Shown here: positions 12,581 through 22,962 of the stretch, in pieces
Layout of the letters: every line of letters begins with the position of its first letter
Numbering within the stretch: position 1 is the stretch's first letter
From: Triticum aestivum
Taxonomy: Eukaryota > Streptophyta > Magnoliopsida > Poales > Poaceae
Direction of reading: 5' to 3'
DNA: 64,000 nt
NCBI RefSeq assembly: GCF_018294505.1
Contig: NC_057809.1
Location: 417,745,485 to 417,809,484 of the forward strand
Notes under the pieces: model-generated
What the model saw: only the letters and a program-made list of their open reading frames with translations
What the model was told of the DNA's origin: nothing
Database searches by the model: none
Program-made: the position numbers and the translations under genes

Positions 12581-15500
12581 TCATTCAAAAATTACATCCT
12601 TGGCACACTCATCCGCCACTAGGCGGGATTCCTCCAGGAGACCCTCATAATAATTCTCGGGGCGGCGATGCTCCTTGCCCTCCGGCGGCCCCTCCTTCAC
12701 AAGCTTCACGGCGTCCAGCTTCGCCCAATGCACCTTCGCCCGGGTAAAAGTCATGCGCGCACCTTCGATGCAGACAGACCGCTTGATGACCTCAAGCCAT
12801 GGGCAGGCTTCCACCAGCCGTCGCACCAGACCGAAGTAGCTGCCGGACAGAGGCTCGCCAGGCCACATCCGGACTATAAGGCCCCTCATGGCCTGTTCGG
12901 CCGCCTTGTGAAGTTCGACCAACTGCTTCAGCTGGTCGCTCAAGGCCACGGGGTGTTCGGTCCCAGTATACTGAGACCAGAACAACTTCTCTGTTGAGCT
13001 CCCCTCCTTAGCCCGGTAAAATTCCGCGGCATCCAGCACACTGCGGGGAAGATCTGCAAACGCTCCTGGAGAGCTCCGAACTCGGGTAAGAAAAAGGAAA
13101 TTCTCCTTCACATGCTTGCTTTGCATATTGAATGCCTTACCCGCTGCTATCTTCTTCGCCTAATCAATCTCTTGGAGGGCCTTGGTGCTTCGGACGCTTT
13201 CAAGCGCCTGCGCGAGCTCGGACTCTCGCGTTTTAGAGTCCAGCTCTAAGGACTCGTGCTTTTTGGCAAGAGCCTCGAGCTCTTGCTGTACCTCGCCCAC
13301 TCGGGTTTCTTGTTTCTCCCGTTCAATGCGTTCCTTGGCCGCTTTGTCTTCGGCCTCGGACAACGCCTTCCTCAGGGTCGCCACCTCGGTCATGGCCCCT
13401 GACAAATCCATGATGATCCTATTACTTTACACCCGAACTTCTTTTTAACTACATAGACATGGGTATTTCTTACCTTTGCTCTCTTCGAGCTGCCTCTTGG
13501 TAAGGCCGAGCTCGTCCTCAGTCCGCTTCAGGGCCTGCTTCAGCGCAGAGACCTCCGCAGTACGTGCGGCAGCGGCCAGCAGGGAAGCCTGCACATACAC
13601 ATAGACATACTCTAATTAGACTCCTGAGTTATCATTTGATACTCTATTCGGCTTTTCTTCGCGAACGCTGAACAGAGCATCAGGGGCTATTTATCTATGC
13701 GGTAATATTTTTATATTTTGAATGCTTACCTCAAAGCCTATTAGGAGGCTGGCGCAAGCTTCGGTCAATCCGTTCTTGGCGGACTGAACGTTCTTAACCA
13801 CCGCACTCATGATAGTGCGGTGTTCTTCATCGATGGAGGCGTTGTGAAGCGCTTCCAGCAAGTTCTCCGGTGCCTCTGGTTGGACAGAGGACACCGCCAC
13901 GGATGGTTAGCCCCCCTTAATGGGGGACCTCCTGCCGGAGTCCGGAACCATTGAAGGTTCTAGCGCAGTGTCCGGCTGGGACCCGAACTCGAAGCCCGTA
14001 GGAGCCTCGCTCCCTTGGTACCCAGGGTCCAGGAGGTCACCGTGAGGCGCCCCCAGGACCGCCTCCCCTTGGGTCGGTGCCTTTTGAGACACCACCTTGG
14101 CATCGTCCGTAGGGCGGGGGGTGGAAGCCGTCGGAGGAAAACCACTGTTCATATCCGACGCGCTCAAAGAGCCACTCAACGAGGGTATGTCGAGACGAGC
14201 TCAGGCCGGACTGCATGATCAGGTTCGGCATAAGTAAAGGCAGTACAATAAAACATACCACGAAGTACTATGGCGTCCGGACACTTACGATTTCGCCAGG
14301 GGCTTGTCCCTGGGTAGCCACTCGTCGCCACTGTCGGTGGCCGTTGTGGCACAGTCCGGAGGGAGGGTCTTTCCCTTCTTGGACCCTTCGGCCTCCCCGG
14401 ATGGGTCGGCCTTCCTTTTCTTGTCTCCCCCGGCTGGGGCGGGGAGAACTTTTCTCCTCCTCCTCCTCGTTTCCGTGGGAGGAGTGCGCGTCGGACTCAT
14501 CGGATGATGAGTCCGACAGAACCCTCTTGTGCCGGAAACCCTTTCGGGTCCCCGCGGCCTTCTTCTTGGCTGTCTTTTCCGGCACCTCGTAAGGTGCCGG
14601 GATCAGCATCTTCGTTAGAAGAGCGTTTGTCGGATCTTCGGGCAGGGGGGCTGGGCAATCAAGCTGCTCCGCTATCTTTATCCAGTCCTGTTAGTGACAT
14701 GGGAGCTTAGATCCTACACATAACTAAACCTGGGCAAATAAATACGCCGAGAAATATAAATGCTTACCGGACCGGCATGGCGCTTTGCGCTGAGTCCGCG
14801 GTCTTCGGTAAGAGGGGGAGGGATCTCGGCGCTCTTGAACAGCACCCTCCAGACGTCCTTGTATGTTGTGTCATAGAGCTCTCGCAGCATTTGGTGCTTG
14901 GCCGAGTCGAACTCCCACGAATTGAATGCCCGTCGTTGGCACGGAAGGATCCGGCGGACGAGCATAACCTGGACCACGTTGACAAGTTTAATTTTCTTGT
15001 TCATCATATTCTAGATACAGGTCTGGAGTCCAGTTAGCTCTGTCGAAGAACCCCAGGACAGGCCCTTCTCTTTCCAGGAGGTGAGCTGCGTGGGGATTCC
15101 GGATCGGAATTTGGGGGCCGCCACCCAGTTGGTGTCGCGCGGCTCGGTGATGTAGAACCACCCCGATTGCCACCCCTTTACAGTATCCACGTAGGTACCC
15201 TCGAGCAAGATGACATTGGGCATCTTGCCCACCATGGCGCCTCCGCATTCTGCTTGCTGGCCTCCCACCACCTTCGGTTTGACATTGAAGGTTTTTAGCC
15301 ATAGGCCGAAGTGGGGCCTGATGCGGAGGAAGGCCTCGCACACGACGATAAACGCCGAGATGTTGAGGATAAAGTTGGGGGCCAGATCATGGAAATCCAG
15401 CCCGTAGTAGAACATGAGCCCGCGGACAGACGGGTGGAGAGGAAATCCTAGTCCGCGAATGAAATGGGTAAGGAAAACTACCCTCTCATGGGGTTCGGGC

Positions 15501-15631
15501 ATTGGGACGATCTGTCCCGCATTCGTCAGCCGGTGCGCGATATTCGCAGGCAGATATCCGGCTTCCCGTAATTTTTTTACGTTCTCCTCTGTGACTGAGG
15601 AGACCATCAACTTGCCTCCTGCTCCAGACAT
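12581..15631 (-). pseudogene. Antisense gene of element C (PF04195-like plus coiled coil)
   Basis: Gene on the strand opposite to gag. Start ATG at 15631. Exon 1 (15631 to about 14768) carries a PF04195-like domain: FLTHFIRGLGFPLHPSVRGL, LAPNFILNISAFIVVCEAFL, and GWQSGWFYI; small frameshifts lie near 15010. Exon 2 (about 14687-14289) encodes DWIKIAEQLDCPAPLPEDP then an acidic Ser/Asp region. Downstream exons give a Pro-rich part, a helical segment (13900-13735), and a coiled coil (13411-13160: RKALSEAEDKAAKERIE, EVQQELEALAKKHESLEL). The last exon (13126-12581) ends CAKDVIFE. Borders fit GT/AG at exons 1 and 2. The domain order matches the antisense genes in B and G despite low identity. Function unknown. 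Confidence 0.72.
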
Positions 15632-15740
15632 GCTTGGAGTGGTTCGAGAAGTAGAACGCGAGCTTGGGTGCTGGAGCTCGAGTGTGCGGGAATGGGTAAG
15701 CGAGAAGAAGAAGGCGTGGGTGAAAGAAAGTAAATCTTTG

Positions 15741-15754
15741 TCCCTTTATAAGGG
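15741..15754 (-). promoter_or_regulatory. TATA box of the antisense gene in element C
   Basis: Minus strand CCTTATAAAGGG, about 110 bp upstream of the ATG at 15631 and pointing away from the 3' LTR. The 15755-16169 stretch upstream has no coding frame and would hold the promoter. Confidence 0.55.
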
Positions 15755-16169
15755 CGGAGGAGGCGATGATTCTCCGCACTTGCCTGGCAAAACCTCTTAT
15801 TCCCCAGGTGCCGCAATTGATGGCGCGGCTGGGTTACCCATGCCCGTATTGATGAGAATCCCGTGATAGGGGGAACACGATCTTTGCTTAGACAAGACGT
15901 GTCAAGAAAACCGCCTCGCGATATGTGCGAAGCTGGTTGGGAAAAACAGTTCGAATAGTGACCGGGACATGGCATGATGTCATGCTGTCAAAACGTGTCA
16001 GCAGATTGGATTTGTGGAAATATTCTCTCTACGGTGGTATGTGGGATTTATTTTGCAGGGCCGGACACTGTCGTTGTATTCAAAACTCTTCCATGGTGTA
16101 TTTGGAGGAGGAACCCGCCTTGCAATGCCGAAGACAACACTGCGCGCCGGACTCATCGTCATTGAAGCC

Positions 16170-16184
16170 TGGTTCAGGGGCTAC
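16170..16184 (+). other. Element C polypurine tract region
   Basis: TGGTTCAGGGGCTAC abuts the 3' LTR; the purine core is short (AGGGG). Called from position. Confidence 0.5.
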
Positions 16185-16659
16185 TGAGGGAGTCCTGGAT
16201 TAGGGGGTCTCCGGACAGCCGGACTATATACTTTGGCCGGACTATTGGACTATGAAGATACAAGATTGAAGACTTCGTCCCGTGTCCGGATGGGACTCTA
16301 CTTGGCGTGGAAGGCAAGGTAGGCAATACGGATATGGATATCTCCTCCTTTGTAACCGACCTTGTGTAACCCTAGCCCCCTCCGGTGTCTATATAAACCG
16401 GAGGGTTTTAGTCCGTAGGACAACATACAACCATACCATAGGATAGCTTCTAGGGTTTAGCCTCTCTGATCTCGTGGTAGATCTACTCTTGTAATACTCA
16501 TATCATCAAGAACAATCAATCAAGACATAGGGTTTTACCTCTATCAAGAGGGCCCAAACCTGGGTTAAAAACATTGTGTCCCCTGCCTCCTATTACCATC
16601 CGCCTTAGACGCACAGTTCGGGACCCCCTACCCGAGATCCGCCGGTTTTGACACCGACA
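16185..16659 (+). repeat. Element C 3' LTR
   Basis: Matches 7484-7956 from TGAGGGAGTCC to ACACCGACA, with the same TATA box. Confidence 0.95.
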
Positions 16660-16664
16660 GCCCC
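16660..16664. repeat. Element C TSD, right copy
   Basis: GCCCC, identical to 7479-7483. Confidence 0.93.
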
Positions 16665-16757
16665 CAAGTGTCAAGTGGGTTTGCAGTGCAAAGAACTTGA
16701 GACTTGAATCTGGAACTTTTTAGTTTAAACCTTGACACACATGTGTATGTTTTGTAG

Positions 16758-17733
16758 AACGCCTTAGCTGAATTGGGTTCCCAATTGACTGACGCCAAGA
16801 TCCGGCTGACAGATCAAGAGGCAGAAATCAAGTTTGCTGACTCTAAACTTCAATTAAGTCTTGCTGAGACAGAAAAATTGAAAACCAGCTTGACTGCCAA
16901 AAAGAAACCCTGGGCGGAAGAAAAGATATCGCTGACCCAACGCGCCGAAAAAGCTGAAGTGGCTCTTGAGGAGGTTACCACTCAACTGACTGGTTTAAAG
17001 AACCGGGTGTCTCAAATGGTTTCCACCTTCTTTGGTAAGCCATATATACTGATCTTTTATACCTTCTTTTGACTCGGAAGATAAACCGCCAGCTGACCCC
17101 TTGTTTAAAAAATATACACAGGCCCGCGAAGCAAGAATCTGAGCCAAGATAATGTGACTAAACTGAAGGTGGTCTATACCTTAGTGGATCAGTTATACAC
17201 TGGCGCTCAGCGAGCACCGGCTGCTATCTCTCCTGCCAATCAAGGACCCAACCGGCTCAGTGATGTCTTGAAAAGTGTCAATCTTACCCGCCAGGTTCCA
17301 AGAAGTCAAACGATCTTGTGCCAGAGCCGGAGCCTTGACTGCACTGAGCCGCTCCAAAGCCTGGGTGCCAGATCTAGACCCGGTGGATGTAGCTAGGGGG
17401 TACCCGACTGTAAAGGAAGACGTGTCTCTATTCGAGCAAGATGACTTCATTGCTTGCATGAGGGGAGTTCGACCTCAGGCTACCATTCTTGGAGATGAAA
17501 CCAATATTGACAAATATCAGCCGGGTTTTGATTTGGAGAATAAGAAGATGGCGACTCTTTCTTACAAGGTGGCAGACCTTATCCTTCCGGTTCGTCAACA
17601 CACGTTTGCTCCAGAAGTTGATCCGGCTGGCTTGATTGATGAAGAATCAGAGTTCATTGCCGTGAACGGCTTTGACTGGTCCAATCCTAGCTTTCAATTG
17701 ACAGAAGGAGGTGAACCGGTGAGGGAAGAGTGA
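16758..17733 (+). pseudogene. Antisense gene of element B, exons 5 and 6 (coiled coil and C-terminus)
   Basis: Continuation of the gene beginning at 4997. Exon 5 (16758-17034) encodes a long coiled coil with regular Leu/Ala heptads (ELGSQLTDAKIRLTDQEAEI, LSLAETEKLKTSL) and ends at a GT donor. Exon 6 starts after ACACAG at 17121 and, after a frameshift around 17275-17330, ends at TGA 17731-17733 (GGEPVREE). The order of PF04195-like domain, charged linker, coiled coil and C-terminal helical part is shared with the antisense genes in C and G. A coiled coil suggests self-association, which is inference only. Confidence 0.7.
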
Positions 17734-18309
17734 GAACCATCTTTGTGGGCTCTTGAAAGCCTTGTAATAGAATTAGCTTGAAACAACTGCATATTTTGCA
17801 TATGCCATCATGCATAAGATGCCGTTTGTGACTCTTTTCTTCCTGATCTCAATATATGCGTCACATTCATGGTTATCTTTGGAATTCTTCAGCTCTGTTC
17901 CTGTAGCAAAGAAAAAACTTTCTTGGCGGTTTAGCACCGAATGGGTCAGAATACCCGGTAGATGACCAATGTTTTTATCATAGTAGACAAACAGAACTAG
18001 ACGTGAAAATAAACAGGGCTGAAATAACCTTGGATTAACACATAAAGAAAATGTTCATAAAAACAGTCATACCTGTATCTTTGACCTCTGGACCACCGGT
18101 TTATATGACCCGGGTGATGAGGTTGACGATCCAGTCCTTTTGAGAAGTCAATGCTTCTGAATGCCTGATGATTATCATGTCTTGGTGGCTTATTGTCAAA
18201 TAGTCAAGCCGGCGAAAAGACCATGCTGATTGTTTAAAATTGAGACAATAAAAGACCTATAAGACAAATAACAGGTGGCAAACAATATAATTAACCTTGT
18301 AACTAAAGG
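17734..18309. other. Element B spacer between antisense gene and repeat array
   Basis: AT-rich sequence that would hold the 3' untranslated region of the antisense gene. No coding frame or RNA gene seen. Confidence 0.6.
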
Positions 18310-18765
18310 TTGGGGGTTTCTGATTCGAATACGATTAGCAAACCGGACCAAAGGGGTTAAGCTAAGATTCGAATACGATCATATAGCTCCCAGTGGCTTT
18401 GGCGTTGCACCGATCAAGAGGGTACCGACGGCTATGTTCTCTTTGGTTCGAATACGACCTATGTTTGAACAGGAAGCCCCAAAATGATCTTGAGAGGTTT
18501 TTAACGACCCTGATTCGAATATGATCCAAGTCGGACCCAAAAGGGGTTAAGCTATGATTCGGATACGATCAAGAAGCCCCCTAGTGAGTTTGGCTTTGAG
18601 CCGATCAAGAGTGTTATGACAGCTATGTTCTCTTTGGTTCGAATACGATCTATGTTTGAAGAGGAAGCCCCTAATTGATCATGAGGTTTACAGCTAGATT
18701 CGAATACGATCATAAGTCGGACCAAAAAGGTTCGACTTGATTCAGATATGATCAGCTCCTTAATA
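18310..18765. repeat. Tandem repeat between the converging genes of element B
   Basis: About two and a half copies of a roughly 190-bp unit. Units begin near 18319, 18511 and 18693. Each contains GATTCGAATACGATC-like words twice, AAAGGGGTTAAGCT, TATGTTCTCTTTGGTTCG and AGGAAGCCCC. The array lies just between the end of the plus-strand antisense gene (17733) and the end of the minus-strand pol (18871). Confidence 0.85.
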
Positions 18766-18870
18766 GTCATTTTAAATAGTGAAAAAGAGTAAAGATATAT
18801 AATCTTTGAAAAGGAAAAGGACAGAGGTCCTGATTAATGTCAAAGTATGTACATGATGAGAGCCGGTGGC

Positions 18871-19960
18871 TCAGGTGTAGTATGGCCGAAGTTGAGCAAT
18901 GTTCCACGGCCTGCGGGTCTCCTCCTCCGACTTACGTGAGTCTTTGTGCTCTCGAACGTCAATGAGGTAATATGACCCATTGTTTAAGTTCTTGCTGACC
19001 ACAAAGGGTCCTTCCCAAGGAGGGGATAGCTTGTGTGCATCTGACAGATCCTGGATGAGCCGGAGCACCAGCTCACCTTCTTGAAAAGTCCTGGATTTAA
19101 CCCTGCAGCTGTGATAGCGGCGCAGGTCCTATTGATAAATTGCTGATCGAGCCGCTGCTAAGTCTCTTTCCTCATCTAACAAGTCAAGCGCATCCTATCT
19201 GGCTTGTTCGTTATTAGCTTCAACATAAGCCGCCACACGAGGCGAGTGATGACGGATGTCACTAGGCAGCACTGCTTCCGCTCCATAAACCATGAAGAAG
19301 GGTGTATAACCCGTAGATCTGTTAGGGGTGGTGTTAATACTCCGCAATACCGAGGGTAACTCCTCTACCCAGCAACCCGGTGTCCATTGTAAGGGCACCA
19401 TGAGCCGGGGCTTGAGACCTTTTAAGATTTCCTGATTTGCCCTCTCAACCTGCCCATTAGATTGAGGGTGAGCTATAGAAGAAACATCAAGCCGGATATG
19501 CTCACGTTGACAGAACTCCTCCATAGCCCCTTGGGATAAATTACTGCCATTGTCAGTGATAATGTTGTGTGGAAAACCAAAGCGAAAGATCACCTTTTTC
19601 ATGAACTGAACTGCTGTGGCTGCATCACACTTACTCACTGGCTCCGCCTCAACCCACTTTGTGAATTTGTCAACTGCTACTAAAAGATGTCTCTTTTTAT
19701 CCTTAGACCTTTTGAAAGGTCCAACCATGTCAAGCACCCACACCGCAAACGGCCAGGTAATTGGAATCATCCTCAACTCTTGAGCCAGCACATGTGCTCA
19801 CCATGCAAATTTTTGACATCCATCACACCTACTGACGAGATCCTCTGCATCAGCGTGAGCCGTCAACCAGTAAAAACCATGACGAAAAGCTTTGGCCACA
19901 AGAGACTTTGACCCGGCATGATGACCACAATCCCCTTCATGGATCTCACAAAGTATTTCT
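18871..19960 (-). pseudogene. Integrase of element B
   Basis: C-terminal part of pol. The zinc-binding HHCC motif is visible (EIHEGDCGHHAG then SRCDGCQ). The catalytic DDE residues are present: D in VWVLDMVGPF, D in IITDNGSNLS and E in NGQVERANQEIL. The C-terminal domain ends with WNIAQLRPYYT. In-frame stops: TGA at about 19798, TAG at 19195 and TAG at about 19136, with the reading frame unchanged, so these are single-base nonsense mutations; both TAGs sit at Gln positions of the family. The enzyme would insert element cDNA into chromosomes. Confidence 0.87.
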
Positions 19961-20299
19961 TGGCCTTCTTCAGGAGAAACACACCGCTGAAACGCTCCAG
20001 AGACGCTGCGATGGTATAACTCTCCGTCAGAAATCGTCATTGATTTGGACCACCGGGTTATCTGTCGGGCCAGGGTCTCATCCTCTAGCAACTCACCCCG
20101 GGTCATGTAGGCCAAGAACGGTACTGTCCAATATGGGATGACGTGAAGAGCCGCCACCAGCTGTGCCTCCAGGTCAGGAACGACTAAATCTTCCTCTGTA
20201 GGTAACTTAGCAGAAGGGTTATGCAACACATCCAAAAAGGTGTTAGGTGGCACCGGCTTACGCTGAGAACCCAACCGGCTTAGAGCCGCTTCGTTCTTC

Positions 20300-20890
20300 C
20301 TACGGTCAATGTGTTCCACCTGATAACCTTTAAAATGTCCTACAACAACATCGACTTTACGGCGATACACCACCATGAGAGGGTCCTTGGAATCCCACTT
20401 GCCTGACACCTGTTGAGCCACCAAATCTGAATCGCCAAGACACCGGACCCGGTTCAGGCTCATCTCTTTGACCACTTGATGACCATGGAGCAAGGCTTCA
20501 TACTCTGCTACGTTGTTAGTACAAGGAAACATCAGTCGCAACACATAACAAAACTTGTCACCTCGAGGGGAAGTTAAAACAACTCCAGCCCCCGAGCCTT
20601 CCAATTGTCTGGACCCATCAAAGTGAATCGTCCAATACGTATTGTCTGGTTTCTCTTCTGGCATCTGCATCTCTGTCATTAATAAAGTCAACTAGCGCTT
20701 GAGATTTGATCGCAGTACATGGCACATACTTCAACCCATGAGACCCAAGTTCAATGGCCCACTTGGCGACTCGTCCCGTAGCTTCTCTATTTTGGATGAT
20801 GTCTCCCAAAGGAGCAGAGCTAACCAAAGTGACTGGGTGACCCTGAAAGTAATGTTTGAGCTTCCGGCTTGCCATGAACACCCCATACAC
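20300..20890 (-). pseudogene. RNase H region of element B
   Basis: Two RNase H segments, typical of the Tat lineage: a decayed first one (VYGVFMASRKLKHYFQGH to GSHGLKYVP) and a second one beginning TIHFDGSRQLEGSGAG. In the second the first three acidic catalytic residues are visible (D in HFDGS, E in AEYEALLHG, D in GDSDLV), but the final motif reads RRKNEAALSRLGS where relatives have an AD pair before the Leu-Ser, so the fourth catalytic Asp is missing. A frameshift near 20690 separates the two segments. Confidence 0.8.
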
Positions 20891-21213
20891 GAGCTTCTAC
20901 CAATGTGGATATCTTTGTTTAGATTCAACCAGCACCTCACTAACATAGTAAACCGGCCGTTGAACCGGATGTTCCTTGCCAGCCTCCTTGCGCTCCACCA
21001 CAATTGCCACACTAACAGCTCGTGAGTTAGCGGCTACGTATAACAATAGCGGCTCTTTCTCAACTGGAGCACCAAGAACCGGCGGCTTAGCAAGCTATTT
21101 CTTCAGATCCTCAAAAGCAGAGTTTGCAGCATCGCTCCAAATGAAATCATCCGTCTTTTTCATCATCTGATACAAAGGCATCGCCTTCTCCCCTAACCGG
21201 CTTATGAACCGGC

Positions 21214-21997
21214 TCAAAGCAGCGATGAACCCACCAGCCGTTGAACGTCATTGATGCACACCGGTTTGGCCAGGGAGGTGATTGCCTTAATTTTCTCTGG
21301 GTTAGCTTCAATACCTCTGTTAGATACCAAAAAACCCAAGAGTTTGCCAGCGGGGACTCCAAAAACACACTTAGCCGGGTTAAGCATCATCTTGTAGACC
21401 CGGAGGTTATCAATGGTCTCCTTCAGATCTGTTACTAAGGTTTCCTCTTTTCTGGACTTCACCACCATATCATCCACATAAGCGTGAAAATTGCACCCAA
21501 TCTGATTGTGAAGGCAATTCTGCATACACCGTTGATAAGTCGCCTGGGCACTCTTAAGCCCAAAAGGCATAGACACATAGCAGAAGGCTCCAAACGGAGT
21601 GATGAAGGCTGTCTTCTCCTGGTCCTTGACTGCCATCTTGATCTGACAATAACATGAATACGCATCCAGAAAAACTCAAACGCTCACAACCTGCCGTAGC
21701 ATCAATTATTTGATCAGTACGAGGGAGAGCAAAAGGGTCAGCTGGACAAGCTTTGTTTAAATCGGTGTAATCCACACATACGCCAGGTGCCGTTCTTTTT
21801 AGTACGAGCACCGGGTTAGCCAACCACTCTGGGTGAAAAACTTCCACAATGAACCCGACCGCCAAGAGCCGGGCCACCTCTTCTCCAATGGCCTTGCGCC
21901 TTTCCTCGTTGAACCGTCGGAGAAACTGCCTGACCAGCTTAAACTTCGGATCAATATTAAGAGTGTGCTCAGCGAGTTCTCTCGGGACACCCAACAT
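21214..21997 (-). pseudogene. Reverse transcriptase of element B
   Basis: Starts with LGVPRELAEHTLNIDP and carries the fingers motif FIVEVFHPEWLANPVLVLK, DYTDLNKACPADPF and the catalytic YVDDMVVKSRKE. One inserted T near 21680 shifts the frame within the motif after CERLSF, between the first catalytic Asp and KTAFITPFGAFCYVSMPFG. The YVDD box itself is intact. It follows the protease in the same frame, separated by one TAG at 22061-22063. Confidence 0.87.
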
Positions 21998-22060
21998 GTC
22001 AGAAGGTTTCCATGCAAAGATGTCCCAGTTCTCACGGATGAACTCGACGAGCGCGCTTTC

Positions 22061-22760
22061 CTATTTTGGATCCAAATTGGCACTGATGATGAACTGCTTG
22101 GATGAGTCGCCGGGCACAAAATCAACCGTCTTGGTGTCATCAGCTGACTTGAATTTCAACAGCGGTTCATGCTCCGTTGTTGGCTTGTTTAAAGATGCCA
22201 TGTCTGCCGGGTCAACATTATCTTTATAAAACTTTAACTCCTCTGTTGCACAAACAGACTCAACATATGCAGCATCTCCTTCTTCACACTCCAGGGCTAT
22301 TTTCCGGCTTCCATGTACTGTAATGGTGCCCTTATAACCCAGCATCTTGAGCTACAGATATACATAACACGGCCGAGCCATGAACTTGGCGTAAGCCGTC
22401 CGTCCAAACAGAGAATAATATGGGCTTTTGATCTTAACCACCTCAAAAGTTAACTTCTCCGCTTTGGAATCATGTTCATCCCCAAAGGCTACTTCCAGCT
22501 CAATCTTACCAACTAGGTATGCCGATTTGCCAGGTACAACACCGTGAAAAATAGTGTTGGATTGCTTAAGACTCTTATCAGTCAACCCCATCCGACGGAA
22601 CGTCTCATAGTAGAGGATGTTGATGCTACTGCCTCCATCCATGAGCACTTTAGTGAATTTATATCCACCAACCTGAGGCGCTACTACCAAGGCCAAGTGA
22701 CCCGGATTATCAACCCGGGGAGGATGATCTTCTCTGCTCCACACAATAGGCTGTTCTGAC
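22061..22760 (-). pseudogene. Protease of element B
   Basis: Retropepsin-like domain with active-site motif VLMDGGSSINILYYE and LFGRTAYAKFMARPCYVYL. A TAG near 22349 interrupts right after this, and the frame then continues through ECEEGDAAYVES to SANLDPK, where a second TAG (22061-22063) stands directly before the segment ESALVEF leading into reverse transcriptase. The region 22760-22962, between gag and protease, has several stops. Confidence 0.82.
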
Positions 22761-22962
22761 CACCTTAAATAACATGGAGCGCCGGCTCAATGGCATTGAC
22801 AACGCTCTTATGAAGCTTCTGGTCCCTCTTGCATAAACTAGTGGTAAATACATGGTATTGCCCACTATTCAACTATTTTGGGTTGCTCTGATATCCGGAC
22901 TCTTGCTGCAGATTACCTTGGCCGGGTTGTGGATTATAACCTCCCTGGTTACCCGTATGGCC

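Larger units (their letters stand above)
7484..16659 (+). mobile_element. Element C: non-autonomous Fatima-like Gypsy element with antisense gene
   Basis: Complete 9.2-kb element with LTRs of 473 and 475 bp and a perfect TSD. In its own sense it has PBS, gag, protease, a non-coding spacer, an antisense gene, PPT and 3' LTR. No reverse transcriptase, RNase H or integrase can be found, so it must have relied on a relative for these. The LTR ending GGTTTTGACACCGACA and the gag sequence look like the Fatima family as I remember it. By eye the LTRs differ at about 20 positions plus two inserted bases (about 4%), younger than the host element B, as nesting requires. Confidence 0.88.
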
